Part shown: positions 11,022 to 18,700 of the stretch, in pieces
How positions within the stretch are numbered: the first letter of the stretch is position 1
Layout: every line of letters begins with the position of its first letter
Source of the DNA: Burkholderiales bacterium
GTDB lineage: Bacteria > Pseudomonadota > Gammaproteobacteria > Burkholderiales > Eutrophovitaceae
NCBI GenBank assembly: GCA_035560005.1
Contig: DATMAN010000048.1
Span: 1-41,764 of the forward strand
Direction of reading: 5' to 3'
Length of the DNA: 41,764 bases
Made by a program: the position numbers and the translations under genes
The notes under the pieces: generated by a model
The model's input: only the letters and a program-made list of their open reading frames with translations
What the model was told of the DNA's origin: nothing
Databases searched by the model: none

Positions 11022-11633
11022 TCAGGTCTTCTCTTCAGGTTTCTTCGTCCAGAATTGTCGGTCGCGTTCCTCCAGCATCTTGCTATGCGAGGTGCTGGGC
11101 CCGGGCTGGGTCGCGAAGGCGCCCTTGTATGCATCACCCTGCTCACAGGAAAAAACGACGAACTGAGCAACCCGTAGTCCCGGATAAAGCACGAACGGGA
11201 CCTCGCCGGTATTGACGAGTTCAAGGGTGATGCAACCGGCGAACCCAGGATGTACGGCGACCGCAGTAGCGACGATCAGACCCGCACGGCCCCAGGATGA
11301 GCGGGAGGTGACATATCCCGCCAGGTGCGCGGGCAACCTAAACCATTCCATAGTAGCCGCCAAGACGAGCTCGTTAGGATGGAGCACGAAAGTCTGGTGC
11401 AACTCCACATAATTTCGGTGCTCGTACCGCCGCCTTTGCTCCTCCTTAATCTGGCCTGGGTCGATCACCTGCAGGTTCCCGCGCCGCGTGGTAATGAATT
11501 CGTGACCGAGCCGAATGTCGATGGATCCGGGACCGACTTGATCCTCCACGAAGATGGGCGTGACCACGAGCCGCTGGCTAAGCTGGGGTTCATTCATCGC
11601 CTCAAGCAGCGCGTATTTACCGAGTATGCTCAT
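11022..11633 (-). CDS. dcd: dCTP deaminase / dUTPase-superfamily protein
   Basis: This 203-aa protein matches the trimeric dCTP deaminase fold: SIDIRLG near residue 37, the phosphate-binding SSWGRAG (112-118, with the conserved Arg116), then HPGFAGCITLELVN carrying Glu138, the position of the catalytic glutamate of Dcd enzymes, and a C-terminal lid region with YKGAFATQPGPS. The reaction is dCTP to dUTP plus ammonia. A housekeeping Dcd usually stands alone, whereas this one is embedded in a defence island and overlaps an unusual metallopeptidase gene (ATGA). Standalone dCTP deaminases are known to act against phage by depleting dCTP; that role is likely here but inferred. Confidence 0.88.
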   Translation of the reverse strand: MSILGKYALLEAMNEPQLSQRLVVTPIFVEDQVGPGSIDIRLGHEFITTRRGNLQVIDPGQIKEEQRRRYEHRNYVELHQTFVLHPNELVLAATMEWFRLPAHLAGYVTSRSSWGRAGLIVATAVAVHPGFAGCITLELVNTGEVPFVLYPGLRVAQFVVFSCEQGDAYKGAFATQPGPSTSHSKMLEERDRQFWTKKPEEKT

Positions 11634-12994
11634 TCGGCCTGATAACGCTCCTTTAGCAGGATTCCTTCAACCGCCCTCAAGGCAAGCTGATTGACCTTTT
11701 GCTGGTCCTTTAGCCCAAGCGGCTCGCCCTCTCTGGTTTTGCCGTTGATGATGTAGAACCAGCTTGCATTAAACGCGGAACCCCAGCTAGCAGGCTTCAG
11801 CGTCGCGAAGGTCCCAATTTCGTTTGGCGGCAGATCAAGTGAGATTCTTTCTACGAGCTCTGGAACTTCGCGCTTCATGAGTTCGCTTGTGTATAGGATC
11901 GCCTTGATTCTTTCCCTGGCGTATTTCTTCGCTTCGGAAAGTGAGCTCCGAATCCACTCATACGCAGCCGAGCGCGTCGGGTCCTTTTCTAGCGCTGTAA
12001 CATCAGTACGCTCCTTCGTGAGTGAGCGCATGTGCTCCAGCCATTCAGTGACTGCCGGGAAGGCATTAATCTCGCCCGGTGCCTTGACCAGTTCGGTCAT
12101 GGCGCTCATGTAGCCGTCGTCTTGCAGAACTTCCAAACTGAAGCGTAGGCGATATCGGCTGGGCGGGTAGTAGAAGGGCCCCTGTGGTGGCCGGTCGAGC
12201 TCCTGCTGTGAAAAGATCGTGAAAGATGCAAACAGAGCGCTCGGGCCGAAAAGGAGCAGGCCAACGTAGTCTGAGATCAACTCCTCTAGGCCACGTTGCC
12301 AGTAAGTTCGCAGCATCTCCCCTTGACGCTGAAGCTCCGTAACAAGCGCCACTTGATCGTTCTTGTGCTGCTGCCGGATAGCCTTGGCGATTGGCTCAAA
12401 GGCCCGGTTGAACTCATTGCCGAACTCTTTCTTTCTTGACGCTTCCTCCAAGAACCGGAAGGCAATGAGATGCCCGACTTCGTGCCCAAAAACGGGGTGC
12501 AGCAATGTCGAGTCCCGTTCGATGCGTGGGAAGGCGATTAGAAAAATGGGCTCCTTTAACTGGATTGCGGCGAGATCCTCCTTGGTAAAGAGATGCGTGA
12601 CCGATCGGTAGATCTGAACCGTGAGATCGACGATCGTGTAGTTGTAAGTTGTTTGCGGCGCCGCGATGAGCTTGCACGGCCCGTCGTGGATGCGCCTGAA
12701 GATAAGCAGGTCCTCGAGTACCCTTACGAGTCCACGGGGGGTCTGTTCCGAGTGCGCATTGTCGAAAATGGATAGAAGCTTTTGGTACTCAAAAACAAGT
12801 TTGATGACGAGCCGGCAGGTCCGCTCATCCCCGCCGCTTAGTTTGCTTTCGACGAGGGTAAGAATCCGGCATAAATGTTCAATGACTTCCCCAGGCGTCG
12901 GCGCTGGGAAATCGCGGGCCTCGAGTTCTAGGAAACGCTCCCGCAGTCCTGCGATTAGAACCGACGCACGGGCCCGGTAATGCTCAGCGTTCAT
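11630..12994 (-). CDS. Predicted zinc metallopeptidase (HEVGH) in defence operon
   Basis: This 454-aa protein contains HPVFGHEVGHLIAF with the zinc-binding HExxH at residues 171-175, and EELISDYVGLLLFG at 237-250, where an acidic residue could be the third ligand, as in gluzincin-type peptidases. The flanking regions are helical, and the N-terminal third has no recognisable domain. No signal peptide is visible, so it should act in the cytoplasm. It overlaps the dCTP deaminase start by 4 bases, so the two are translationally coupled. I know of no described system with this pairing. It may activate or relieve the deaminase by cleavage; this is a hypothesis. Confidence 0.75.
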   Translation of the reverse strand: MNAEHYRARASVLIAGLRERFLELEARDFPAPTPGEVIEHLCRILTLVESKLSGGDERTCRLVIKLVFEYQKLLSIFDNAHSEQTPRGLVRVLEDLLIFRRIHDGPCKLIAAPQTTYNYTIVDLTVQIYRSVTHLFTKEDLAAIQLKEPIFLIAFPRIERDSTLLHPVFGHEVGHLIAFRFLEEASRKKEFGNEFNRAFEPIAKAIRQQHKNDQVALVTELQRQGEMLRTYWQRGLEELISDYVGLLLFGPSALFASFTIFSQQELDRPPQGPFYYPPSRYRLRFSLEVLQDDGYMSAMTELVKAPGEINAFPAVTEWLEHMRSLTKERTDVTALEKDPTRSAAYEWIRSSLSEAKKYARERIKAILYTSELMKREVPELVERISLDLPPNEIGTFATLKPASWGSAFNASWFYIINGKTREGEPLGLKDQQKVNQLALRAVEGILLKERYQAE

Positions 12995-13022
12995 ACCGAG
13001 CGAGCATACCGGGTTCGCTGAT

Positions 13023-13523
13023 TTAACGCGAAAAAGCCTCTATCCCCTCACCGCGTACCCCGGGCCCTAACACCGGGGCCTCTTGCTCCAGCATGGAAGA
13101 AACGTAGGCGTATAACGCGTCGAAGAACTGCCTGAAGATCTGAATCTGCCTCCTCTCATTCTCTGTGAGGGGGACCTTCCGACCTTGGAGGTGTTTGGAG
13201 ACAGTTTCTGCCGTCTCCGAGAATATTTGGCTGATCTCCCGATCGCCGAAGAGCGTCGCCAGAGTCTTGATTGGATCCATGGCGAGACTCAGGGCATCAA
13301 GGGCACCCAAAAGATCCTGGGCCTGGAAATTCTTGGTAGTGAGGTACTCAGCACCGGTCGATATCTTTTTCAGGAACTGCGCAGCTTCATTCAGCGCCTC
13401 GATATCGGAACCTGAGAGGGTCTCGTTCTCTTCCAGCAGCTTCGCCGCTTTCTCCGCCCTGGTAGCCAGGAAGCCGTAGCTCAAAAGGCTCGCTTGATGA
13501 AGATCAGCGCGCGGAGCACTCAT
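13023..13523 (-). CDS. Unknown helical protein, first gene of dCTP-deaminase operon
   Basis: This 166-aa acidic protein is predicted from composition to be mainly helical, with heptad-like stretches (RAEKAAKLLEENETLSG and LNEAAQFLKKI). It has no cysteine cluster, catalytic motif or membrane segment. It is 28 bases upstream of the metallopeptidase gene on the same strand and begins the four-gene operon 13523-10257. A perfect 8-bp inverted repeat lies 31 bases before its ATG. The function is unknown; it could be a sensor or adaptor of the operon. Confidence 0.65.
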   Translation of the reverse strand: MSAPRADLHQASLLSYGFLATRAEKAAKLLEENETLSGSDIEALNEAAQFLKKISTGAEYLTTKNFQAQDLLGALDALSLAMDPIKTLATLFGDREISQIFSETAETVSKHLQGRKVPLTENERRQIQIFRQFFDALYAYVSSMLEQEAPVLGPGVRGEGIEAFSR

Positions 13524-13554
13524 TGGAGATCCGAGGTGGTTGGCTGCAGAGGAA

Positions 13555-13577
13555 GGGAGTCAACCTTACTGACTCCC
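13555..13577. promoter_or_regulatory. Inverted repeat upstream of the dCTP-deaminase operon
   Basis: GGGAGTCA (13555-13562) and TGACTCCC (13570-13577) form a perfect 8-bp dyad with a 7-base centre, 31 bases before the operon's first ATG. No T-run follows on either strand, so it looks more like an operator than a terminator. The candidate regulator is unknown. Confidence 0.4.
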
Positions 13578-13771
13578 CGAGAGACTGAAAAGGGGGGCCT
13601 GGACACGCAACTGAATTCGTTCGCGCCGGGCGGGCAAGAGTCTTTGCAGCCATCCCCATTTGGCTCCGCGATTCCCAAGACAACTCAGCGGAGCGGTATT
13701 ATTGTCCCTGCTTATATTTGCACACCGGCCTTTTGGCGGTCAAGAACTATTTCCCCAGATAGCTCCGCACC

Positions 13772-14251
13772 GTGGCGACCAAGGCGTCTGAACATTCAGC
13801 CGATCTGCCTGCCATCTTCGTAGGCGACGTTGCCCAGCTCGGGAACGACCAGAGACTGCTTTGCCCTGCCGAAGTCCGTCGCGTAGCGAACTGGCTCACA
13901 AGAGGGGAGCCGGGCTCTGTGTATGCGGAATTGGCAGAACCACAGCACATCCGCCTTTGGCCCGTGGAGAGCATTTCAAGCCGACTGGAGCGACTTAAGA
14001 CCGAGCTCGAGGTACATCCGGACTCGGAAGAAATGCTGCGCGCGCTTGCGGATCGTTACCGCCTGATCGCCAAGCATCAAGACGCTCGGGTACGGTTCAC
14101 CGAGGCGGTACTACTATATCTCGGGGTTACCCCCGGCGATCGACCTTATCTCTACGTCCAGGGAAGCAATCGCAGCGCGGCCATCGACGTTATGTCCCTG
14201 CGGCAGCGCGATGCCCTCCAAGCCCGGCACCGCGCGGCTACTGCGATTTAG
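13772..14251 (+). CDS. Small protein with possible double MraZ/AbrB-like fold, convergent with bilD
   Basis: This 159-aa protein starts at a GTG (13772); no better start is seen because a stop lies just upstream in frame. Two similar halves can be noticed: FVGDVAQLGNDQRLLCPAEVRRVANWL, and later ARVRFTEAVLLYLGVTPGDRPYLYVQG. Both recall the swapped-hairpin pattern of MraZ/AbrB DNA-binding proteins (R-x-x-x-P-x-x-V and L-G-V-x-x-G-D). The match is loose. It runs opposite to the Bil operon and its stop overlaps the bilD stop by 4 bases. It could be a regulator or an accessory factor. There is no good ribosome site, so expression is uncertain. Confidence 0.5.
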   Translation: MATKASEHSADLPAIFVGDVAQLGNDQRLLCPAEVRRVANWLTRGEPGSVYAELAEPQHIRLWPVESISSRLERLKTELEVHPDSEEMLRALADRYRLIAKHQDARVRFTEAVLLYLGVTPGDRPYLYVQGSNRSAAIDVMSLRQRDALQARHRAATAI

Positions 14252-15633
14252 GCCTTACCGCGGGCTGCTTGGGAGAATCCGAGGTTCGGCCGGCTTCCTG
14301 CTTCTCCCATGACGACAATGCGATCGTCGAAAGACCGAAGCGTGGCATCCATCGCAAGCACTGGCCGGCCACCGTGTAGGCATCGGAGGACCTCGCCAAT
14401 CACTTGGGTCGCCGCCACCACACCAACGAAAGGCGCCCCCACCGTGCGCTCTGCGAGAAGGGTGAGGCCGCACTCATCAAGCCCCGCGTCTTTCAGCGCC
14501 TTGTAAGCCGGTTTATCCAGAGGAAGGACCCTTGGGTGACGTCTCGCTTTTCCCCAAATCTCCTTCGCCAAGCGCGGACCGGGGAAGCTGTAGAGACGCA
14601 TATTGAGATACTCGCTCACGCCCGCGCCGAGGCCTGCATCGATAACCCATGAAAAACCGGCATCCTCGAGCGCCGATCGCGCGCTGGGATTGTCTACCCC
14701 GCAAAGAGCGACGGCAGGTTCATGGTCCTGCACCTTTATGTTCTCCCCAAACACGCGCTCGATAAGCGCGGTGCGAAAGCCTTGGCGTTCAGCCCAGTGG
14801 GCCATTGCACGTGTTTTGCTCTGGTGGCGCATCGTTTGATTCGTCAGGACCGACGTGCTTTCATTGGCTACATCGAGAGTGTCGAAATCCTGAAGAAAGA
14901 GCCGAAGGTCAGCACGATCGACATAGGGCAGGAAACCAAGCGACCATAGGTACGCCTGTCCCAGATGACCCAGCCCGATCAGCCAAAGGTCGTTCGGCAA
15001 GAACTCCAGGGCCGGTTCACCAGTGATCTCGGCCAGCCAATTGGTCGCATCGGGCGCCCAGAGTGACTGCCCGATGCCACGCCGCCCCGCTTGCGCAAAG
15101 CCGCCGCGCAAATGCTGGAATACCTCCGAAACCGCCAATGCACCAGCAAGAATCCCGGCTAGAGCGATGTCATCGCCAGGCAGAAGCTTATGATCGGAGT
15201 CGGCTGGTACAACACCACCGCGCCAGCCAGCCGTAAGGCAACGAACGGCAATAGGCGCCTTTGCGCACAGAGGTAGACCTTCTCCGAACACTATTAGTGG
15301 CAGTGAATAATCTTCAGCCTCGCCGGCACGAGCGCCGAGCGCTTTAGCAGCTTCGCCAAGCGTGGCATAGCCGGCGAACGGCACGGAAAGGGGGACGTCG
15401 AAGTCACCTTCGATGAAGACGCCCCCGGGCAAGGCACGCCGCCCGGTCACGATGACGGTGAGCAGAGCAGCCTGCATAGCACGGCTCCGCGCCCCGGCGC
15501 GACCGAAGTGCACACGCACGGCGTAGCGAGAGAGAAGCTTCTCGGCGTCCTCGATCGATGCCGCGTCGCCTGTATCCATGACGAGCTTCACGATTCGATT
15601 CAGCTCAGCGGGGGTGATGTGTGTCTTGGTCAC
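14248..15633 (-). CDS. bilD: E1-like (ThiF-fold) activating enzyme of a Bil-type ubiquitin-like system
   Basis: This 461-aa protein has a Rossmann-type adenylation domain in its second half: LWLIGLGHLGQAYL with GLGHLG at 220-225, DFDTLDVANESTSVL at 249-263 and CGVDNPSARS at 311-320. The likely catalytic cysteine is Cys388 in DECGLTLLAERTVGAPFVG. The N-terminal 200 residues form the helical inactive-repeat-like region found in bacterial E1 proteins of this class. It should adenylate the C-terminus of the Ub-like protein and pass it on to the E2. It is the last gene of the operon, two bases after the JAMM peptidase stop. The GTG start was kept because no closer ATG exists. Confidence 0.9.
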   Translation of the reverse strand: MTKTHITPAELNRIVKLVMDTGDAASIEDAEKLLSRYAVRVHFGRAGARSRAMQAALLTVIVTGRRALPGGVFIEGDFDVPLSVPFAGYATLGEAAKALGARAGEAEDYSLPLIVFGEGLPLCAKAPIAVRCLTAGWRGGVVPADSDHKLLPGDDIALAGILAGALAVSEVFQHLRGGFAQAGRRGIGQSLWAPDATNWLAEITGEPALEFLPNDLWLIGLGHLGQAYLWSLGFLPYVDRADLRLFLQDFDTLDVANESTSVLTNQTMRHQSKTRAMAHWAERQGFRTALIERVFGENIKVQDHEPAVALCGVDNPSARSALEDAGFSWVIDAGLGAGVSEYLNMRLYSFPGPRLAKEIWGKARRHPRVLPLDKPAYKALKDAGLDECGLTLLAERTVGAPFVGVVAATQVIGEVLRCLHGGRPVLAMDATLRSFDDRIVVMGEAGSRPNLGFSQAARGKA

Positions 15634-15635
15634 GG

Positions 15636-16151
15636 TTAGGCCCAGAAGCCGACGTAGAAGATGCTTGATGACCAGTTGGAGTGATCAAGCCATCGGTAAG
15701 CGCCGAGGTATTCGTAAATGCAGAGATCGTCGAGGCTAACGCCACGGCCTAGGTTTGGAGCAATGAGCGCGATATGGCCAGGCTCTCCAACCATGGGGTT
15801 GGTCCGGTCTGCCTCGCTTTGGAACGCCTGCCCCATATGCGTGTGGATGTCGGCGACCACGGTAAGGCCCTCCTCGCGGCAGATCTTCCAAAGCTTTCCA
15901 AAACTCTTGCCAGTGAGGACGCACACGCCGCTTGCGTAGGCTTTCGGGTCGAGTTCGTCGTAGTAGACCGCCTTACGTGCAAGACGCCGGCGACCAAGCT
16001 TCTCTCCCAGGAAGAAGGCGCCGCTCTCATGCCGGCCTTGGCTGCGGCGAACCAGCTCATCGCGGCAATCGCGCCAAAGGTCTTTTGAGCACGCTAGGCG
16101 GTGCCTAGGCGCCGCGAACGCCCGTATAGTCCTTCGAAGTGAGAAGCTCAC
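15636..16151 (-). CDS. bilC: JAMM/MPN+ deubiquitinase-like peptidase of the Bil-type operon
   Basis: This 171-aa protein carries the JAMM zinc site: Glu42 in RHESGAFFLG, and the HTH...S..D block (His103, His105, Ser112, Asp115) in DIHTHMGQAFQSEADRTNPM, followed by GHIALIAPNLG. The family removes or matures ubiquitin-like tags. The GTG start at 16151 has GAGG at six bases and overlaps the E2 gene end by 47 bases; a TTG at 16163 is less likely. Because the Ub-like protein here already ends in glycine, this enzyme is more likely to cleave conjugates than to trim a precursor (inference). Confidence 0.88.
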   Translation of the reverse strand: MSFSLRRTIRAFAAPRHRLACSKDLWRDCRDELVRRSQGRHESGAFFLGEKLGRRRLARKAVYYDELDPKAYASGVCVLTGKSFGKLWKICREEGLTVVADIHTHMGQAFQSEADRTNPMVGEPGHIALIAPNLGRGVSLDDLCIYEYLGAYRWLDHSNWSSSIFYVGFWA

Positions 16152-16587
16152 TGACCACCTCAAGATAACTAACTATTCCTCGCGAGCGAGACCAGCACAT
16201 CGAGCGGTGCTGGGTGCGCCAGTTTTCGTGCCCCTCGATGGTTACTCTGTCGCACGGAAGGTAGAGACAAGACCCGCCCTTCCAATCCGCGCGAAATACG
16301 GCGGGCACGCGGCTCTTGCCACCGGGCCAGCGCGCAACCCGCAAAGGAGCATCCTCCTCCATATCCCAGAGCCGTCCGGTCACTCCGCTCGGGTAGCCCG
16401 TGCACTCGAAGCGCATCGCGTATTCCGAAGGAGACCCCTCGCGCAGTGCGGCGGCGATGGCGATGTCCGCGAACGGCCATGCCACGCGCAGAAGTCGCCA
16501 TCGGCCGTCTCGGCCGCCGAGCACGAAGGGTGCCGCTCCCAAGTGCTCGAGAAGCGTCCGATAGTCGGGACGTTGCGCTTCGGACAC
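16105..16587 (-). CDS. bilB: E2-like conjugating enzyme of the Bil-type operon
   Basis: This 160-aa protein is divergent but fits prokaryotic E2 proteins. A beta-rich core (FECTGYPSGVTGRLW, SRVPAVFRADWKGGSCLYL) is followed by a candidate active-site cysteine (Cys107 in GGSCLYL, or Cys112 in PCDR), then HENW and a C-terminal helix IVSYLEVVSELLTSKDYTG. Start: a GTG at 16587 with GAGG six bases upstream, one base after the bilA stop. It should accept the Ub-like protein from the E1 and load it on targets. The assignment rests mainly on its place between the Ub-like and JAMM genes plus the cysteine pattern. Confidence 0.82.
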   Translation of the reverse strand: MSEAQRPDYRTLLEHLGAAPFVLGGRDGRWRLLRVAWPFADIAIAAALREGSPSEYAMRFECTGYPSGVTGRLWDMEEDAPLRVARWPGGKSRVPAVFRADWKGGSCLYLPCDRVTIEGHENWRTQHRSMCWSRSRGIVSYLEVVSELLTSKDYTGVRGA

Positions 16588-16588
16588 T

Positions 16589-17080
16589 CTAGCCCTCGAC
16601 GCGCTGAACCGGCACCAGGTCAAAGCAGACCTTGCACCCCTGCTTCACAAGCGCGCCGAGCTGCGTGGTGAGGTCCGGACGAATGTCGCTTTCGCACAGT
16701 TGCAGCACGTAGTCCACCTGGTCCTGGTCGTGTTTGATGAACTCCTTCAAGGTCCAATTGCGGACCTTCTTCACAGTAACGGACGGAGGGAACTCCTCCT
16801 TGCCGGTTTCGGCGTTGAAATGGACCGCGACGGAAATCTTCTTGCAGCGGCTGATATGCACACGCGAGTGCTTCTTGATCCCCGCCTGCTCGGCGGAAAG
16901 CGTAGCCTTGACCGCCTCCTCCGCCTCTTCCACAAAGACGAGACCGCCATCGGCGGGCACCGGCAGGCCTTTCTGGGCTGCGGCGCGCACGATATCGTTC
17001 ACGGAAGCGTCGCGCGAGACCACCAGGATCTCGGTGCGCGTATCACCTTCCACCTGGACGAAGACTTCGATATTTTCCAT
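16589..17080 (-). CDS. bilA: Ubiquitin-like modifier with two Ub-fold domains (BilA, ISG15-like)
   Basis: This 163-aa protein is composed of two ubiquitin-like units, about residues 1-78 (IEVFVQVEGDTRTEILVV... then HSRVHISRCKK) and 79-163 (ISVAVHFNAETGKEEFPPSV... then CKVCFDLVPVQRVEG). It ends in Glu-Gly, so the terminal carboxylate is a glycine without processing. The ATG at 17080 follows CAGGAG at seven bases. In Bil systems a protein of this type is conjugated to phage structural proteins such as the central tail fibre, lowering virion infectivity. A 36-bp element 40 bases upstream is shared with the sigma-factor gene, pointing to joint control. Confidence 0.88.
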   Translation of the reverse strand: MENIEVFVQVEGDTRTEILVVSRDASVNDIVRAAAQKGLPVPADGGLVFVEEAEEAVKATLSAEQAGIKKHSRVHISRCKKISVAVHFNAETGKEEFPPSVTVKKVRNWTLKEFIKHDQDQVDYVLQLCESDIRPDLTTQLGALVKQGCKVCFDLVPVQRVEG

Positions 17081-17120
17081 TGGGGCTCCTGTTCTCGACG
17101 GCTTTTGCACCGTCCATAGG

Positions 17121-17156
17121 AAGGAAATCCCCAACGAGGCTCAAAGCATGAAGCGC
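17121..17156 (-). promoter_or_regulatory. 36-bp promoter-like element upstream of bilA (copy 2)
   Basis: On the minus strand this reads GCGCTTCATGCTTTG, a 7-base spacer, then TTGGGGATTTCCTT. The two blocks match the element before the sigma gene at 27 of 29 positions, and the spacer length is identical. The downstream edge is 40 bases from the bilA ATG, a normal leader distance for a promoter. It is the likely target of the sigma factor encoded in this operon (inference). Confidence 0.68.
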
Positions 17157-17163
17157 ACTCCGC

Positions 17164-17745
17164 TCACTTGCAACTCCAACGGCGAAGCGCCTCTTGCGAA
17201 AGACCCGCTTCACGCCAGGCCTGGGCGAAGGACTTGCTGTCAGCCTCGTCCTGCCCAACGGCGACGCCAAAACTCGGCTCTCCCGCGCCGCCGGTCATCC
17301 AACGCGCAATCGAGCGTACGCTGCACCGAAGCTCCTCCGATAGCGCCGAAAGGAAGGCACCCGGAACAGATTCGAGCGATACCGCGCGCCGATCGATCAT
17401 TTCGATGAAATACTCGTTGGCGCCCATTCGCTCGCCAAGGCTCGCCGTGTCTAGGCCGATCCGCTCAGCAGCGGCAAGGACGCCGGGAAAACGCTCATCT
17501 AGCTCTCCCTGGAGTACTCGGTTGAGATGCTCAGTCGCACTATTCAGGAGTGCGGACTCGTCAATGAGGGCCGCTTTCTCGGTCATGCCCTCCTGGAAAA
17601 GCCACTCAGCCACGAAATCGGCAATTTGGTCGCGATATACGGGGTAGCGGTCGCCCCAGTCCCTCGCTGTCGTGGCGGTCGGCCGAGGGACTTCCTGCAT
17701 CATTAGCTCGATCACATCATCGAGTGTCAGGTTGTCAGCGCTCAT
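17164..17745 (-). CDS. Unknown protein co-encoded with sigma factor (possible sigma partner)
   Basis: This 193-aa acidic protein starts at the ATG at 17745 (GGAG at six bases), overlapping the sigma-factor stop. A short N-terminal motif LDDVIELMMQ and YPVYRDQIADFVAEW resemble the beginnings of some anti-sigma or HTH-partner proteins that carry a YPxxRDEIxDFxxEW segment; the rest (SLGERMGANEYFIEMIDRR and SALSEELRCSVRSIARWM) looks helical and could hold a helix-turn-helix. No membrane segment is present, so a membrane anti-sigma role is unlikely. Its overlap with the sigma gene, before a fresh promoter-like element, suggests a regulatory pair. An anti-sigma or co-activator role is inference. 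Confidence 0.65.
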   Translation of the reverse strand: MSADNLTLDDVIELMMQEVPRPTATTARDWGDRYPVYRDQIADFVAEWLFQEGMTEKAALIDESALLNSATEHLNRVLQGELDERFPGVLAAAERIGLDTASLGERMGANEYFIEMIDRRAVSLESVPGAFLSALSEELRCSVRSIARWMTGGAGEPSFGVAVGQDEADSKSFAQAWREAGLSQEALRRWSCK

Positions 17746-18478
17746 CTTGTTCTCCAAGTTCTTGTCTCAGCTCGTTGAAGATCTTCCTGAACCAGAGATA
17801 GATGGTCCGTTTATCCCGGCGGGCAAGCTTCGAAATCGACAACACCTCCGGATCGTTTGTTTCTATCGGGAGGCCGTCAAAGTACCAATAGTTAAAGGCG
17901 GACCGCATCTCGTCCGAAAACTTCGGCAACGTCTTGTCCAAGGCGAGCCGTACATCGATCGTGCGAAAAAGCTCCCATCTTTCGCGCTCCAGTTCCTGTG
18001 GATCAATGCCGAGGCGCGGATCTTCTTCTTCAGACAGCAACACGTTCTCGGTGCCCGCGCCGCGGCGTCGAGCGTCCCTTGCAAAGTTGATGGCCTTTCT
18101 TTTGACAAAAGAGCCGAAGGAAATCTCGATGTAGTGAATATCCTGTGTAGGGCAAAGCAGTGACTCGGTAATCAAGTGCAGAGTCTTTTCCACCACCTCT
18201 TGCGCCTCGGGAGACGACAGGCCGCGTGCGTTGTGCGCGGCGATTGGTATTGCGCGTCGATGAAGATGCTGAAGGATGAGCGAACCGAAGATCTCGGGCC
18301 GGCCTTGCACCTTGGCCTCCCGTGCCAATGCGCCAATCGTTTCGGCGCGAAGGCGATGAGCCGCATCCACCCACTGGCTTGGCGATAGACGAATCGCCTC
18401 ACGCAGTTCTGCTTCTACTTCCGGCCGGCGTTGCCGTTTCACGCTACTCGCCCGATTGGCTTGCGTGCACACATTCAT
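17735..18478 (-). CDS. RNA polymerase sigma-70-family factor linked to the Bil operon
   Basis: This 247-aa protein shows a region-2-like segment (SLILQHLHRRAIPIAAHNARG ... SPEAQEVVEKTLHLI ... FGSFVKRKAINFARDARRRG) and a region-4-like helix-turn-helix (LDKTLPKFSDEMRSAFNYWYFDGLPI ... VLSISKLARRDKRTIYLWFRKIFNELRQEL). The match to ECF-type sigma factors is clear in layout, though the sequence is divergent. It heads the operon that runs to the E1-like gene. A 36-bp element just upstream of its ATG recurs before bilA, which suggests self-activation plus activation of bilA. I do not know of a described Bil system with its own sigma factor. Confidence 0.78.
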   Translation of the reverse strand: MNVCTQANRASSVKRQRRPEVEAELREAIRLSPSQWVDAAHRLRAETIGALAREAKVQGRPEIFGSLILQHLHRRAIPIAAHNARGLSSPEAQEVVEKTLHLITESLLCPTQDIHYIEISFGSFVKRKAINFARDARRRGAGTENVLLSEEEDPRLGIDPQELERERWELFRTIDVRLALDKTLPKFSDEMRSAFNYWYFDGLPIETNDPEVLSISKLARRDKRTIYLWFRKIFNELRQELGEQDER

Positions 18479-18484
18479 CTAACT

Positions 18485-18520
18485 AAGGTAATCCCCAATT
18501 CCCCGCAAACCATGAAGCGC
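18485..18520 (-). promoter_or_regulatory. 36-bp promoter-like element upstream of the sigma gene (copy 1)
   Basis: On the minus strand this reads GCGCTTCATGGTTTG, seven bases, TTGGGGATTACCTT. It matches the bilA element in both blocks with equal spacing. It ends six bases before the sigma ATG, so transcription would start at or very near the start codon, giving a leaderless message; alternatively it is an operator. Confidence 0.62.
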
Positions 18521-18601
18521 TGTTTGCGTACGAAAGTTGCCTGCGTTACTCCTACCGTGAATTCAGATACTTAGCCATGATCCTTGCGCGAATGCAGCGG
18601 T

Positions 18602-18663
18602 GCAGTTGACGGACGCAATGATGTGCGAGGCCCTAACCAGACTCTGATAAGGAATTAATTATC
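18602..18663. repeat. Possible module-border site D (degenerate)
   Basis: GCAGTTGACGGACGC (18602-18616) is a decayed form of the GCAGTTAATTGC palindrome, and 44 bases after its first base begins GATAA-GGAATTAA-TTATC (18646-18663). The core spacer is 8 rather than 7 bases, so this copy is weaker than the other three. Its position between the Bil module and the restriction module fits the pattern. Confidence 0.4.
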
Positions 18664-18700
18664 GACTGTTAGAAACAGCCCTGTTGTTGTTAGTGCCTGT

